A stretch of 64,000 nt of DNA from NCBI RefSeq assembly GCF_035609205.1, contig NZ_CP141184.1, forward strand, positions 4,595,001 to 4,659,000, read 5' to 3'. Under the pieces are notes generated by a model, which saw only the letters and a list, made by a program, of their open reading frames with translations, was not told the DNA's origin and did not search any database. The position numbers were made by a program, and so were the translations under genes. Below are positions 37,808 through 48,900 of the stretch, in pieces; the stretch's first letter is position 1; each line of letters starts with the position of its first letter. This DNA is from Hymenobacter sp. GOD-10R (lineage in GTDB: Bacteria; Bacteroidota; Bacteroidia; Cytophagales; Hymenobacteraceae).

Positions 37808-40800
37808 ATGTTATTATCTTCTATTCCTCTACCGCACTTAGCGGCTAGGAGGCTTACGGCCCGATTCCCACATTTGCTGGGCGCCGGGCTGATGCTGCTC
37901 CTAGGACAGGCCGAAATGGTCCATGCCCAAGCCCCTACTATCACGTCTTTGGCGCCGGCGCGCAATGCTTTCGCGGCTTCTCGCACCACCACTGTAACAG
38001 CTAGCTTCGACCAGCCGCTGAGCAACACCTCTGCTACGCAACAAGCCTTACAGGTACTCAGCCAGACGAGTGGGCGCCGCAAAGTGGGCACAACTACCGT
38101 GAGCGGCAACACGCTCACGTTTGACCCCATTACCGACTTCTTGGCCGGCGAAAAAGTCGTTGCTACGGTCACCAGCGCGGTGCAGAGCAGCAGCGGACAA
38201 GCACTGGCCAAGCCGCAGACCTACCAGTTTACCACGGCTACGGCCCCCAGCAGCGGCACGTTCCGTAAGGGCGCCGAGCTGCCGGAGGTCAGTGGCGCCA
38301 CCCAGACGGCTGATGTCGACGGGGACGGCGACCTAGATCTACTCACGCTAACCGGCAGTGCCGTGCAAGTGAGTCTCAATAATGGCAGCGCCACCTTCAG
38401 CAGCGGTCAGCTTGTGTCCTTGGCGGTCAGCACTGGCACGCCCACCCAGTTTGCCATCGGCGACCTCGACGGCGACGGCGACGCGGACTTTGCGGTGGTG
38501 AACTCCGGCGCCTTTAGCACCATCGCGGTGTTCCTCAACAATGGCAGCGGCGCGTTCACGGCGGGGCAAGTCCTTGGCAACACGGCCGGGGGCCTCGCCA
38601 ACAACCTCAATACCATTGCCCTCGCCGACCTCAACGCCGACGGTGACCTAGACATCGTGACGGCCAACAGTCCTGCGGGTCGCATCGGCTCGGTGCACTT
38701 GTTCCTGAATGCGGGCAACGCTACTTTCACCCGAGATGCGGCCGTGGGCAGTGGGGTGAACAACTCCTTTGCCCTGGGCGATATCGACAATGACGGCGAC
38801 GTGGACATCATCACCTCCAACTTCGCTTTCTTTACCAACTCGCCCCTTGTGCAGGTGTTTCTGAACGATGGAGCGGGGGTGTTTAGCTACGGCCAGCAAA
38901 TCACGGGGGCTAGTGGCGCTGGACTCCTAGATTTCGATGGCGACGGCGATTTGGACTTGCAAACCAGCTACGAAGGCAAGAATGTGCTGCTGAACGAAGG
39001 TGGCACCTTCAACAAGACGGCCGGGATTACGGCCCCAACCGTGGTGGCCGCCGGCGACGTCGATGGCGATGGGGACCAAGATCTGCTTTCGTCGCAGAGC
39101 GGCAACGACTCGCTGCTGGTGCTGCTCAACAACGGCCAGGGCCAGTACGCGCAGAGCCCCACGGCGGGTAAGCTACCTAGGTACAGCGCCTTAGCAGACC
39201 TAGACCAAGATGGCGACCTAGATGTCTACACGTTTGCGGGCCCGGTGAGCGTGTGGCTGAACCAGCCGCTGCCCTCTTCGCTGGTGGTTACGGCGCTTTC
39301 GCCGCCCCGCAATGCTGTGGCTGCCCCACGCCCGTCGAATGTGGCCGTTACGTTCGATCAGCCGCTCAGCAACAATGCCGCGACCCTAGGTGCTTTGAAG
39401 ATATTTAGCCAACAAGCGGGCGGCAAAAAAGCGGGTATTGCTACCGTGATCGGCAACACGCTCACATTTGACCCTAGCACTGATTTTAAGCCGGGCGAAA
39501 AGGTATTTGCCACTATCACGGCGGCGGCGCAGAGTAGCAGTGGCGCTAGCTTAGCCAAACCCCAGGTGTTTCGGTTCACCACGGCCACCAGTCCCAGCGC
39601 AGGTACATTCGGAAGTAGCGGCGACATACCCCTGGGCTCCACCGATTTCCGTTTGACTGTCATCGACATCGATAATGATGGCGACCTAGATCTACTTAAG
39701 CCTGGCAGTAGTGACGGGATTGGTGGGCTATCCGTGCGCCGGAACAATGGCGACGGCACGTTTAGCGCCCCCCAGCAGATCCCCATAAGTGACGCCTTCG
39801 CCACTATCGTGTTCGGCGACCTAGATAGCGACGGCGACCTGGATTTTGTGGCCGGGAGCACTCCCTATTTGAATAACGGTGCGGGTACGTTTAGTGCCGG
39901 CAGCGACTTCGGAGCGCCGAGCTTCGCCGATCCTAGCCTCTACGACATGGACGGCGATGGCGACCTGGATCTGCTCTCCACCGGGGGCAACGGCATCTTC
40001 GTGCGCCTGAATGATGGCACCGGCACCTTCAACAGCACGACCACATTCAACACCACCGTGCGCCGCATCACTGGCTACACGGCCGGCGATATCGATAACG
40101 ATGGCGACATCGACGTGGTGTTTGGCATTGAGCGCGCCGGTAGCGGCATTGCACTCAACAACGGCGATGCTACGTTTAGTCTCGGCGCAATGGGCATCAC
40201 CAGCTTATACTTAGAAGTGTATAAAGCTGCTTTAGAAGACGTTGATAAGGATGGCGACCTAGATCTGCTGCACGCCAGCGCCGGCCCAGTAGAGATTTTG
40301 CGGAACGATGGCGCGGGCAATTTCAGCCCCAGCTCCATCGTCGACGGCGGCAATGCCTTCATCATAGCGCTGGCAACCGGTGACGTAGATGGCGACGGCG
40401 ACCTGGATCTGCTGATCGAGAGCAGTACCGTTCGGGGCGTCTACATTCGTCTCAATAACGGCGACGGCACCTTTGGTGGCAGCGGCACTGTTTCGTTTGC
40501 GGTTCCCACGTCTTCACTTGAGCTTGCGGATATCGACAGTGACGGCGACCTAGATTTGCTCGGATCTACCACTACAGGTGTGAGCGTCTACCTGAACCAG
40601 AACACCGCCGCTCTGGCGGTTACGGCCCTCTCCCCAACCCGCAACGCCGTGGCCGCGCCGCGCCCGACGAATGTAGCCGTCACTTTCAACCAAGCCCTGA
40701 GCACTGGCGCTGCCACGCAAGGCGCTTTGAAGGTGTTTAGCCAACAAGCGGGCGGTAAGAAAACCGGCACCACCACGGTGAGCGGCAACACGCTCAGCTT

Positions 40801-42277
40801 CGATCCGAGCACGGACTTCAAGCCCGGCGAGACAGTGTCTGCCACCCTCACTACGGCTGCGCAAAGCAGCAGCGGCGCTAGCTTAGCCAAGCCGCAAGTG
40901 TTCCAGTTTACCGCCGCCGCCAGCGCCAGCAGCGGTGCCTTCGGCAGTGGCTCCGACCCACTGGTTGGCGAAAACCCGTACGGCGTGGCTAGTGGAGACG
41001 TGGATGGCGACGGCGACCTCGACCTGCTCACGGCCAACATCAGCAGCAGCACCGTGAGCGTGCGCCTCAACAATGGTTTGGGCAGCTTTAGCGGCACCCA
41101 GGAAGTCAGCACCGGGCGCGGCCCCACGCAAGTCGTGCTCAGCGACGTAGACGGCGACGGCGACCTGGACTTCGTGACCGCCAACAGCCGCTCCATCTTC
41201 CCCAGCACCGTGAGCGTGCGCCTCAACAATGGCTCGGGCACTTTCTCCGGCGGCCAAGACGTCCCCGTGGGGTACACGCCCCACGCCGTAGCTCTGGGCG
41301 ACATTGATGGCGACGGCGACCTCGACCTGCTCGCCCCTAACTACACGGCCGGCAACAGCACGACGAGCAGCACCGTGAGCGTGCGCCTGAATGATGGCCT
41401 AGGGTCCTTCTCCGGCACCCAGGAAGTGAGTATCGGCACGCGCCCCTTGAGCATCGCCCTAGGTGATGTGGACAATGACGGCGACCTGGACTTTGTGACG
41501 GCTAACTCCAACACGCTCACGGCTAGTGTGCGCTTAAATGATGGCACCGGTTCCTTCTCCGGCAGCACCGAGGTGCCTGTAGAGTTCAACCCCGAATCCA
41601 TCGTCTTGGGCGACATCGATCAGGACGGCGACCTAGATCTGGTGGTAGCCAACCAGGCCCTCAACACGGTGAACGTGCGCCTGAACAATGGCCTAGGCAG
41701 TTTCTCGGGTACTCAGCAGCTCGCCGTCGGCGCTACGCCGCACGGGGTGGTGCTCAGCGACGTAGATGGCGACGGCGACCTGGACCTAGCTACCGCTAAC
41801 ACCGGCAGCAACACCGTGAGCGTGCGCCTGAACACTGGCACGGGCACCTTCAGCGGCTCGCAGGAAGTGAGCGTTGGGGCGGGCACCTTCAGCCTAGCCT
41901 TGGCCGATGTGGACGGGAACGGCACCCTCGACCTACTCACGGCTAATAGCGCCGGCAACACCGCCAGCGTACGGCTGAATGCCGCCGCGACGGCTCAGGT
42001 GAAAGCCCTGGCTACCGCCTCCGCCCATCTGGCCGAACAAGTAAGCCTCTATCCCAACCCAGCCCATGAGTCGGTGCACTTGAGCCTGCCCGCGGAGCTG
42101 ACGCAGTACCCTATCCAAGTCAGTGTGCTCAACAACCTAGGTCAGGTGGTGCTCACGCAGAAGCTAGCACCTAGGTCACCGAGGGAAGTACAACTGGCGA
42201 ACTTACCAACTGGTATGTACAGTGTACAGCTAGTTACCAACGAAGGACTTATCACTAAGCGCCTTCTGATTGAATAG
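37808..42277 (+). CDS. P5: T9SS-secreted protein with three Ig + seven-bladed FG-GAP propeller modules
   Basis: Start at the ATG 37808 is preferred (1489 residues); it gives a paralogue-like N-terminus with a signal peptide ending MVHAQA. A GTG at 37751 would add 19 hydrophobic residues. Ig domains start near residues 42, 493 and 937, each with seven FG-GAP repeats (21 in all). There is no IPT domain. The sorting domain starts near 1411 (VSLYPNPAH). The last module closely matches module 4 of P1 and P2, including the third-blade insertion GNSTTSSTV, so P5 looks like a four-module gene that lost one module and the IPT, or an intermediate in the build-up. Confidence 0.88.
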   Translation: MLLSSIPLPHLAARRLTARFPHLLGAGLMLLLGQAEMVHAQAPTITSLAPARNAFAASRTTTVTASFDQPLSNTSATQQALQVLSQTSGRRKVGTTTVSGNTLTFDPITDFLAGEKVVATVTSAVQSSSGQALAKPQTYQFTTATAPSSGTFRKGAELPEVSGATQTADVDGDGDLDLLTLTGSAVQVSLNNGSATFSSGQLVSLAVSTGTPTQFAIGDLDGDGDADFAVVNSGAFSTIAVFLNNGSGAFTAGQVLGNTAGGLANNLNTIALADLNADGDLDIVTANSPAGRIGSVHLFLNAGNATFTRDAAVGSGVNNSFALGDIDNDGDVDIITSNFAFFTNSPLVQVFLNDGAGVFSYGQQITGASGAGLLDFDGDGDLDLQTSYEGKNVLLNEGGTFNKTAGITAPTVVAAGDVDGDGDQDLLSSQSGNDSLLVLLNNGQGQYAQSPTAGKLPRYSALADLDQDGDLDVYTFAGPVSVWLNQPLPSSLVVTALSPPRNAVAAPRPSNVAVTFDQPLSNNAATLGALKIFSQQAGGKKAGIATVIGNTLTFDPSTDFKPGEKVFATITAAAQSSSGASLAKPQVFRFTTATSPSAGTFGSSGDIPLGSTDFRLTVIDIDNDGDLDLLKPGSSDGIGGLSVRRNNGDGTFSAPQQIPISDAFATIVFGDLDSDGDLDFVAGSTPYLNNGAGTFSAGSDFGAPSFADPSLYDMDGDGDLDLLSTGGNGIFVRLNDGTGTFNSTTTFNTTVRRITGYTAGDIDNDGDIDVVFGIERAGSGIALNNGDATFSLGAMGITSLYLEVYKAALEDVDKDGDLDLLHASAGPVEILRNDGAGNFSPSSIVDGGNAFIIALATGDVDGDGDLDLLIESSTVRGVYIRLNNGDGTFGGSGTVSFAVPTSSLELADIDSDGDLDLLGSTTTGVSVYLNQNTAALAVTALSPTRNAVAAPRPTNVAVTFNQALSTGAATQGALKVFSQQAGGKKTGTTTVSGNTLSFDPSTDFKPGETVSATLTTAAQSSSGASLAKPQVFQFTAAASASSGAFGSGSDPLVGENPYGVASGDVDGDGDLDLLTANISSSTVSVRLNNGLGSFSGTQEVSTGRGPTQVVLSDVDGDGDLDFVTANSRSIFPSTVSVRLNNGSGTFSGGQDVPVGYTPHAVALGDIDGDGDLDLLAPNYTAGNSTTSSTVSVRLNDGLGSFSGTQEVSIGTRPLSIALGDVDNDGDLDFVTANSNTLTASVRLNDGTGSFSGSTEVPVEFNPESIVLGDIDQDGDLDLVVANQALNTVNVRLNNGLGSFSGTQQLAVGATPHGVVLSDVDGDGDLDLATANTGSNTVSVRLNTGTGTFSGSQEVSVGAGTFSLALADVDGNGTLDLLTANSAGNTASVRLNAAATAQVKALATASAHLAEQVSLYPNPAHESVHLSLPAELTQYPIQVSVLNNLGQVVLTQKLAPRSPREVQLANLPTGMYSVQLVTNEGLITKRLLIE

Positions 42278-42311
42278 CTGAGCTGCTCTTGCTTTCCTGC
42301 TTCTACTTCTA

Positions 42312-42343
42312 ATCAGAGCCAACCCTTCGGGGTTGGCTCTGAT
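42312..42343. terminator. Hairpin terminator after P5 with TTCG tetraloop
   Basis: ATCAGAGCCAACCC (42312-42325) pairs perfectly with GGGTTGGCTCTGAT (42330-42343); the loop is the very stable TTCG (UUCG in RNA). The following T content is modest. Confidence 0.85.
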
Positions 42344-42572
42344 ATTTATGTCACTTTCGAAAATCAGCATAACCACTGAATGTGTGCTTTTAGCAGAGCT
42401 AGGGCAAGGCAATAATGTAACGCTTTTTAGTAGTTAGCTTATATAATGTTTGTGGTATTAAACAAAGATTTACTGTTTACAATCAGATCCATTGTAAGTT
42501 TACTGTCTACCTGCTTTTCCGCGTATGAATCGGCGGTTTGGTATTGCTCATGCCCTCTGCTTCCCCTCTCGT
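42344..42572 (+). promoter_or_regulatory. AT-rich leader of P6
   Basis: About 230 nt, AT-rich at 42400-42500, without a supported gene. TAATGTTTG near 42446 resembles the -7 element but has one extra base. Likely holds the P6 promoter. Confidence 0.3.
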
Positions 42573-45500
42573 ATGACGCTATTCTCTACTATTGCTGCTC
42601 GCTTGTCACTCCCACAAGTGGAAATTAGCCTTCTGCATAAGCTAGGCACAGGTGCTTTGCTATTGCTAGCTGGTGGTGCTCATGCTCAAGCGCTTACTAT
42701 AACCAGCCTTTCGCCGGCGCGCAACGCACGTTCGGCGGCGCGCACCACGAATGTAGCGGCTAGCTTCAGCCAAGCGCTTACTACGGGCAGTTCTACTCAG
42801 CAAACCTTGAAAGTCTTCAGCCAGCAGGCTGATGGCAAGAAAACGGGCACGGCTAGCATCAGCGGCAACACACTCACCTTCGATCCTACTACCGATTTCA
42901 ACCCGGGTGAAACGGTGCTGGCGACCCTCATGGCCAATGCCCAAAGCACTAGCGGCACGACAGCGACGCCCCACGTTTTTCAGTTCACCACCGCCACGAC
43001 GCCAGCACCAGGCACCTTCAACGGCGGCTCGGAAGTGCGGCTGCCTACTCTCAACCATTCGCGGCTAGCCGTGGGCGACGTCGATGGCGACGGCGACCTC
43101 GACTTTGTGACCACGAACACCAGCAACAGCAGCGTGAGCGTGCGCCTGAACAACGGCGCGGCCTCCTTCAGCGGTACCCAAGATGTGGCCGTGGGCAGTT
43201 CACCCCTAGCTATTGTTTTGGGCGACGTAGACGGCGACGGCGACCTGGACCTGCTCACCACCAGCCTCTCGGCTAATACCGTGAGCGTGCGTCTTAATAA
43301 CGGCGCGGGTACGTTCGGTGGAGGCCAGGAGATAGGCATCGGGACCGTACCGCAAGCGCTGACGCTAGGTGACCTCGACGGCGACGGCGACCTTGACCTA
43401 GCTGTTGCGGCCACGGGGGACAATGTCGTTTCTATCCGGCTGAACAATGGCACGGGCACCTTCAGCGGTAGCACCGAGGTTGCGGTTGGCAATCAGCCTT
43501 CTAGCCTAGCGCTGGCCGACCTGGACACCGATGGTGACCTCGACTTACTTGCCCTCAACTACGACGACAACTCCACCGTGAGTGTGCGGTTGAATACAGG
43601 CACCGGTTCCTTCAACGGCACGCAGGAGGTCGCCGTGGGCCCAACCGCACGGGACTTAGCCGTGGGCGACGTGGATGGCGACGGCGACCTAGATCTGCTC
43701 GCCATCAACAGTACACCCAACAGTACCGTGAGTGTGCGCTTGAACAACGGCGCTGGCACGTTTGGCGGCACGCAGTCGGTGGCCGTCGGGTCTAATGCGG
43801 AAACTGTTGTGCTCGGCGACGTGGACGGCGACGGCGACCTAGATCTGCTGGCTACGCATCAAGCATTCGCCGATGCGACGGGTTTCCAGGGCAGCAACGG
43901 CGTGAGCGTACGGTTGAACAATGGCAGCGGCGCCTTCAGCGGCACCCAAGATGTCCCCCTGATTCAACCCATTGGCTACTTCAACAGCCCCTTAGACCTA
44001 GTGCTCGGCGATGTAGACGGCGACGGCGACCTCGACTTGCTCACCTCCAACAGCAACAATGCCGTGAGTGTGCGCCTCAACCAGAACCCCTTACCAGCTT
44101 TTGTGAGCACCACGCTACTGCCTGTACGCAATACCTTGGCAGCAGCCCGCACCACCCCAGTACAGCTCAAGCTTAACCGCGCTTTGAGTACTGATTTGCC
44201 TACGCAAAGTGCGCTGAAGGTCTTCAGTGCGCAGTCGGGTGGGCAGAAAGCCGGTGCAACCGTTGTGAACGGCAACACGCTCACCTTCACCCCTTCGGTG
44301 GCCTTCAAGCCCGGCGAGACGGTTGTTGCGAGCCTCACAGGACTGGCGCTCGACCCAGCAGGCAACGCCATTAAGCCAGAAGTCTTTCAATTTACCACAG
44401 CCGTAGCGCGCAGCAGTGGGCAGTTCAGCAGCACCCCTGATGTTGCTGTGGGTGCGGCGCCGGCCGGCATCACGCTCGGCGACGTAAACGGCGACGGCCG
44501 CCTCGATTTGCTCAGCGCCAACAACGTCAGTAACACCATTAGTGTGCGCCTCAATACGGGTCCGGGCACGTTCACGAGCAGCCAGGAAGTAGCTGTTGGT
44601 CCCGGTAACTTACCGGAGCAAGTGGCCCTGGGCGACCTCGACAGCGACGGCGACCTCGACATGGTAATTGCCACGGCCGGCTCGCCCAATATCAATGGCA
44701 CCGTGAGCGTACGATTTAACAATGGACAAGGCGTTTTCAGTGGCACGGCGGCCTACTTTGTAAGCTATGCGCCGCGCCGGATTGTGCTCGGCGATATTGA
44801 TGGCGACGGTGACCTAGATTTTGCCACCGCCAACGGCACCGTGGGCACGGTAAACGTGAAGCTCAACGACGGCAAAGGCGTTTTCATCGACTCGCAGCGC
44901 CTGAGCTTCAACTCGTCTACGGCTGACCTAGCCTTCGGCGACATCGACAGCGACGGCGACCTAGATATGCTCGTCACGACGCCCATTGCACAGGCAGTAA
45001 GCATCTTACGCAATGATGGCTTTGGTATGTTTAGCGCCAGTGGCACGGTTGCAGTTCAGAACCCCGGCAGTGTCGTACTAGGTGACGTGAACGGTGATGG
45101 TGCGCTAGATTTGCTCACGGGTACGACCACCGCCGTGCGCGTGCACCTAAACAATGGCAGCGGCATGTTCACCAGCAGCCAGGATGTTAATGCGGGCGGG
45201 GCCTTCTACTCCATTGCCGCAGGCGACGTGGACGGCGATGGTGACCTCGACTTGGTGGCCTCCAATTACGACTCCAATGTCATCAGCCTTCGCCTCAACA
45301 ACGGAACTGGCACCTTCACGGGTACCACAACCATCGCAGTTGGAAGCTCGCCCTATGGCGTCGCCCTCGGCGACTTAGATGGCGATGGTACCCTCGACCT
45401 AGCTACGGCCAACCGCAACAGTAACTCGGCGAGCGTGCGCCTCAATAGCCAAGTGCTAGCAACGGTGCCTGCCCAATTGGCCGAGCAAGTTGCCCTTTAT

Positions 45501-45725
45501 CCAAATCCAGCCCGCGAGGCAGTGCAGCTGCGTTTACCCGCCGAACTGACCCGCCACAGCGTACAGGTGCGTGTGCTCAACACCCTAGGTCAAGTGGTAT
45601 TAGAGCGGAACCTAGCTGGGCAAGCCACGCAAGAGGTGCTATTGCCTCAGCTAGTCACTGGCGTCTACAATGTGCAGCTTGGCACCAACCAAGGGGTCGT
45701 AAATAAGCGTCTGCTAATCAAGTAA
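42573..45725 (+). CDS. P6: T9SS-secreted protein with two Ig + seven-bladed FG-GAP propeller modules
   Basis: From the ATG at 42573 the product has 1050 residues; the frame is open to 42525, but the later start puts the signal peptide (ending GGAHAQ near residue 39) in the usual place. Ig domains lie near residues 42 and 510, each with a seven-repeat propeller, and the sorting domain begins near 970 (VALYPNPAR). No IPT domain. Propeller 1 is unusually regular: five of seven loops read GDVDGDGDLD or differ by one residue. Propeller 2 has two loops with N for D (GDVNGDGRLDLL, GDVNGDGALDLL). Ligand unknown. Confidence 0.9.
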   Translation: MTLFSTIAARLSLPQVEISLLHKLGTGALLLLAGGAHAQALTITSLSPARNARSAARTTNVAASFSQALTTGSSTQQTLKVFSQQADGKKTGTASISGNTLTFDPTTDFNPGETVLATLMANAQSTSGTTATPHVFQFTTATTPAPGTFNGGSEVRLPTLNHSRLAVGDVDGDGDLDFVTTNTSNSSVSVRLNNGAASFSGTQDVAVGSSPLAIVLGDVDGDGDLDLLTTSLSANTVSVRLNNGAGTFGGGQEIGIGTVPQALTLGDLDGDGDLDLAVAATGDNVVSIRLNNGTGTFSGSTEVAVGNQPSSLALADLDTDGDLDLLALNYDDNSTVSVRLNTGTGSFNGTQEVAVGPTARDLAVGDVDGDGDLDLLAINSTPNSTVSVRLNNGAGTFGGTQSVAVGSNAETVVLGDVDGDGDLDLLATHQAFADATGFQGSNGVSVRLNNGSGAFSGTQDVPLIQPIGYFNSPLDLVLGDVDGDGDLDLLTSNSNNAVSVRLNQNPLPAFVSTTLLPVRNTLAAARTTPVQLKLNRALSTDLPTQSALKVFSAQSGGQKAGATVVNGNTLTFTPSVAFKPGETVVASLTGLALDPAGNAIKPEVFQFTTAVARSSGQFSSTPDVAVGAAPAGITLGDVNGDGRLDLLSANNVSNTISVRLNTGPGTFTSSQEVAVGPGNLPEQVALGDLDSDGDLDMVIATAGSPNINGTVSVRFNNGQGVFSGTAAYFVSYAPRRIVLGDIDGDGDLDFATANGTVGTVNVKLNDGKGVFIDSQRLSFNSSTADLAFGDIDSDGDLDMLVTTPIAQAVSILRNDGFGMFSASGTVAVQNPGSVVLGDVNGDGALDLLTGTTTAVRVHLNNGSGMFTSSQDVNAGGAFYSIAAGDVDGDGDLDLVASNYDSNVISLRLNNGTGTFTGTTTIAVGSSPYGVALGDLDGDGTLDLATANRNSNSASVRLNSQVLATVPAQLAEQVALYPNPAREAVQLRLPAELTRHSVQVRVLNTLGQVVLERNLAGQATQEVLLPQLVTGVYNVQLGTNQGVVNKRLLIK

Positions 45726-45752
45726 CTCTTTGTCTTACAGCTACTCTTTTAC

Positions 45753-45778
45753 AAAGCCGGTCCCGCAGGACCGGCTTT
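45753..45778 (+). terminator. Hairpin terminator after P6
   Basis: AAAGCCGGTCC (45753-45763) pairs perfectly with GGACCGGCTTT (45768-45778) around a CGCA loop, followed by two more T. It falls inside the leftward extension of the P7 frame, arguing for the later P7 start. Confidence 0.88.
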
Positions 45779-45984
45779 TTGCGTTCGTGCTGTTGATTCT
45801 GTTCTCACGTTCGAGAACTTCCTTTGGCATGACATCCAAATGCTCTTTGTTAAGTAAATATGACTTTAGTAACAATATTTATCCTTTATCCGGTTTATAC
45901 GTACTTTACTGTCGAACAACCGCTTGTGCGCTTGTAAGTCCTGTTCTGTCACACAACCATCTCCTTACCTATTTCAATCTCTAC

Positions 45985-48900
45985 ATGCCTTTATTTCCTA
46001 TAATTTATCCCAGCCCGGGCCTAGCTCGACTTGGCGGTACGCTCTCGTGCGCGCTGCTGCTGGCTATGACTGCTGCTCATGCCCAAGGCCCAACGGTAAC
46101 AGGCCTAGCTCCTGTACGCAACGCCCGCTCGGCCCCGCGCGCAACGAACGTGGCCGCCACCTTCAGCCAAGCCTTGAACAATAGCGCTAGCACCCAACAG
46201 GCGCTGAAGGTGTTCAGCCAGCAAGCCGGCGGTAAGAAAGCGGGTACGGCTACGGTAAGCGGCAACACTCTCACGTTTGACCCTAGCTCCGACTTTAAGG
46301 CTGGTGAAACGGTGTATGCCACCGTTACGTCAGCCGCTCAAAGCAGCACGGGCACCGTCGCCACGCCCCACGTTTTTCAGTTCACTACAGCCGTCAGCCC
46401 GAGTTCGGGTACCTTCAGCGGCGGTTCGGAAGTGACCGTAGGAAATGGTAACATTATAGTTAATGCCCTTCAAAAAGTAGGCGACATAGATGGGGATGGC
46501 GACCTAGATCTACTCGCTATCAATAGTGGAACTAACCTAGTAAGTGTGCGCCTGAACAATGGCGCTGGCATCTTCAGCGGCACGCAGGAAGTAGTTGTTA
46601 GCCCTAGCTCCTACAACCTGGAACTTGGGGACTTAGACGCCGACGGAGATTTAGACCTCGTATCTACTGGTTGGAATGCTTCTACCAATGTCTCCCTCAT
46701 TAGCATACGCCTTAATAACGCAGGCACCTTTTCTGCGGGGCAAGAATTTGACATTTCCCCTTACGTACGGGAGGTAACGCTAGGAGACATAGACAACGAC
46801 GGCGACCTCGACCTGGCAATCTCCAACAGCTCTGGTAGCGCTAGCGTTATTACAAGACTAAACAACGGCAACGCTACGTTCAGCGCTGGCTCATCAATAG
46901 CGCTAGGTTTTGCTCCTTATAGATCATTGCTCGCCGATGTGGACAACGATGGAGATTTGGACTTACTGGCTGCTAATTACCAAGACGACCAAATAGCCAT
47001 TCGGAAGAATAACGGCCAAGGCAGCTTTTCGGGTACGCAGGTACTAGTAGCCGGCGGCACCCCTGGCAATACCGTCGTGGGCGACATTGATGGCGACGGA
47101 GACCTCGACCTGCTCACCACGGGTGCTGGGTGGGACCCTGGCGTACACATAGGTGTGAACGATGGCACCGGTACCTTCACGCGCGCACCAAATGTTGTAC
47201 TGGGCAATACACCCGCTAACCTCGCTTTGCACGACGTGGATGGCGACGGCGACCTCGACTTAATCGCTTCAATTTATAACACCCAGGCGTTGTTTATTCG
47301 CCTGAACAATGGCTCAGGTACATTTTCGGGTAGCAGTTATTTAACGCTTGATTATCTGCCATCAGGATACCTTCTCCATGATGTAGATGGCGACGGCGAC
47401 CTCGACATGCTGATGCGCAACAACAATAGCGTGCGTGTATGGCTCAACCAAGCCGCTGCTTTCACGGCAGCACCGCTGGCACCCGCTCGCAATGCCCGTT
47501 CGGCCCCGCGCAACACGGATGTAACCGTGACTTTCAACCAAACCCCGAGTAATACCCCGGCCACGCAGCAGGCGCTGCGCGTGTTCAGCCAACAAGCCGG
47601 CGGCAAGAAAGCGGGTACGGCGACAGTAAGCGGCAACACCCTAGCCTTCAAGCCTAGCACGAACTTCAAGGCAGGTGAAACCGTCTTTGCTACCGTCACG
47701 ACGGCGGCACAGAGTAGCACGGGTCAAAGTCTGACACGAAACCAGGTCTCTCAGTTTACCACAGCCACGAGCCCAAGCGCCGGCTTATTCACGGCGGCCA
47801 GTTTGGTATCGGTAGGCACTAACCCTGGCACCGTTGCCTTCGGCGACGTGGATGGCGACGGCGACCTCGACCTAGCTACGTCCAATAATAACAATACGGG
47901 TTCGGTGAGCATCCGCCTGAATAATGGCAATGCCACGTTCACTGGTGGCTCAGAAGTAGCCGTAGGCATCTTGCCGCGCCAAGTGGTATTCGGCGACGTG
48001 GATGGCGACGGCGACCTGGACTTGCTCACCGTCAACGTAGGCTATACCATCAACTACACGGCTAGCACCGTGAGCGTACGCCTGAACAATGGTAACGGTA
48101 CCTTCGGCGCTGGCTCAGAAGTTACGGTAGGCCCCCAGTTCGGGGCGGGCACAGGCAAGGCCATCTTCTTAGGCGACATTGATGGCGATAGTGACCTCGA
48201 CTTTGTGGCAACGTCGAACGTCGGCGGCACAATAGCCGTGTGCCGGAACAATGGTAACGGCACGTTCGTCGCTGAGCGCATTATGGTTGGTAACGTAGCC
48301 GATAGTGCCGTACTGGGCGACGTGGACAACGACGGCGACCTCGATCTGCTGGTGAGTGAGCCCCCCGGCGGACGAGTTTACGTTCTCCCTAACAATGGTG
48401 ATGGCAACTTTGGCAGCTACCGCCAAATTGTAGGTGTCGCTGGACCGGGCTTTTCCACTGCCACGGGTATCACCCTCGGCGACGTGGATGCCGACGGCGA
48501 CCTAGACCTAGTAGCCATTGGCAGCCAAACGGTTAGTATTCGAATTAATGAAGGCGGCACTTTCTACGACGGTCAACAAGTAGCCGTGAATGGACAACCT
48601 AGCACGGTAGCATTGGCTGATGTAGACGGCGACGGTGACCTCGATTTGCTGGCCACCACCGCTAACTCCACGGTAAGTGTGCGCCTGAACAATGGCAGCG
48701 GCACCTTCAGCGGCACGCAGAACGTGAGTGGCGGTGGCTACATCGCCTTAGGCGACCTAGATAACAACGGCACCGTGGACTTTGCCTTCCCGAATGCCGC
48801 TAATGCGGCCGTTGCTATCCGCCTGAATAATCAAGTACTAGCTACCGCGTCTCCGCAACTAGCGGAACAGGTATTGCTCTACCCTAACCCGGCCCACGCG

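Noticed and set aside
45730..45984. Upstream extension of P7 to 45730
   Set aside because: It includes the P6 terminator, and the resulting 85 residues do not resemble other family N-termini; the ATG at 45985 gives a normal signal peptide.
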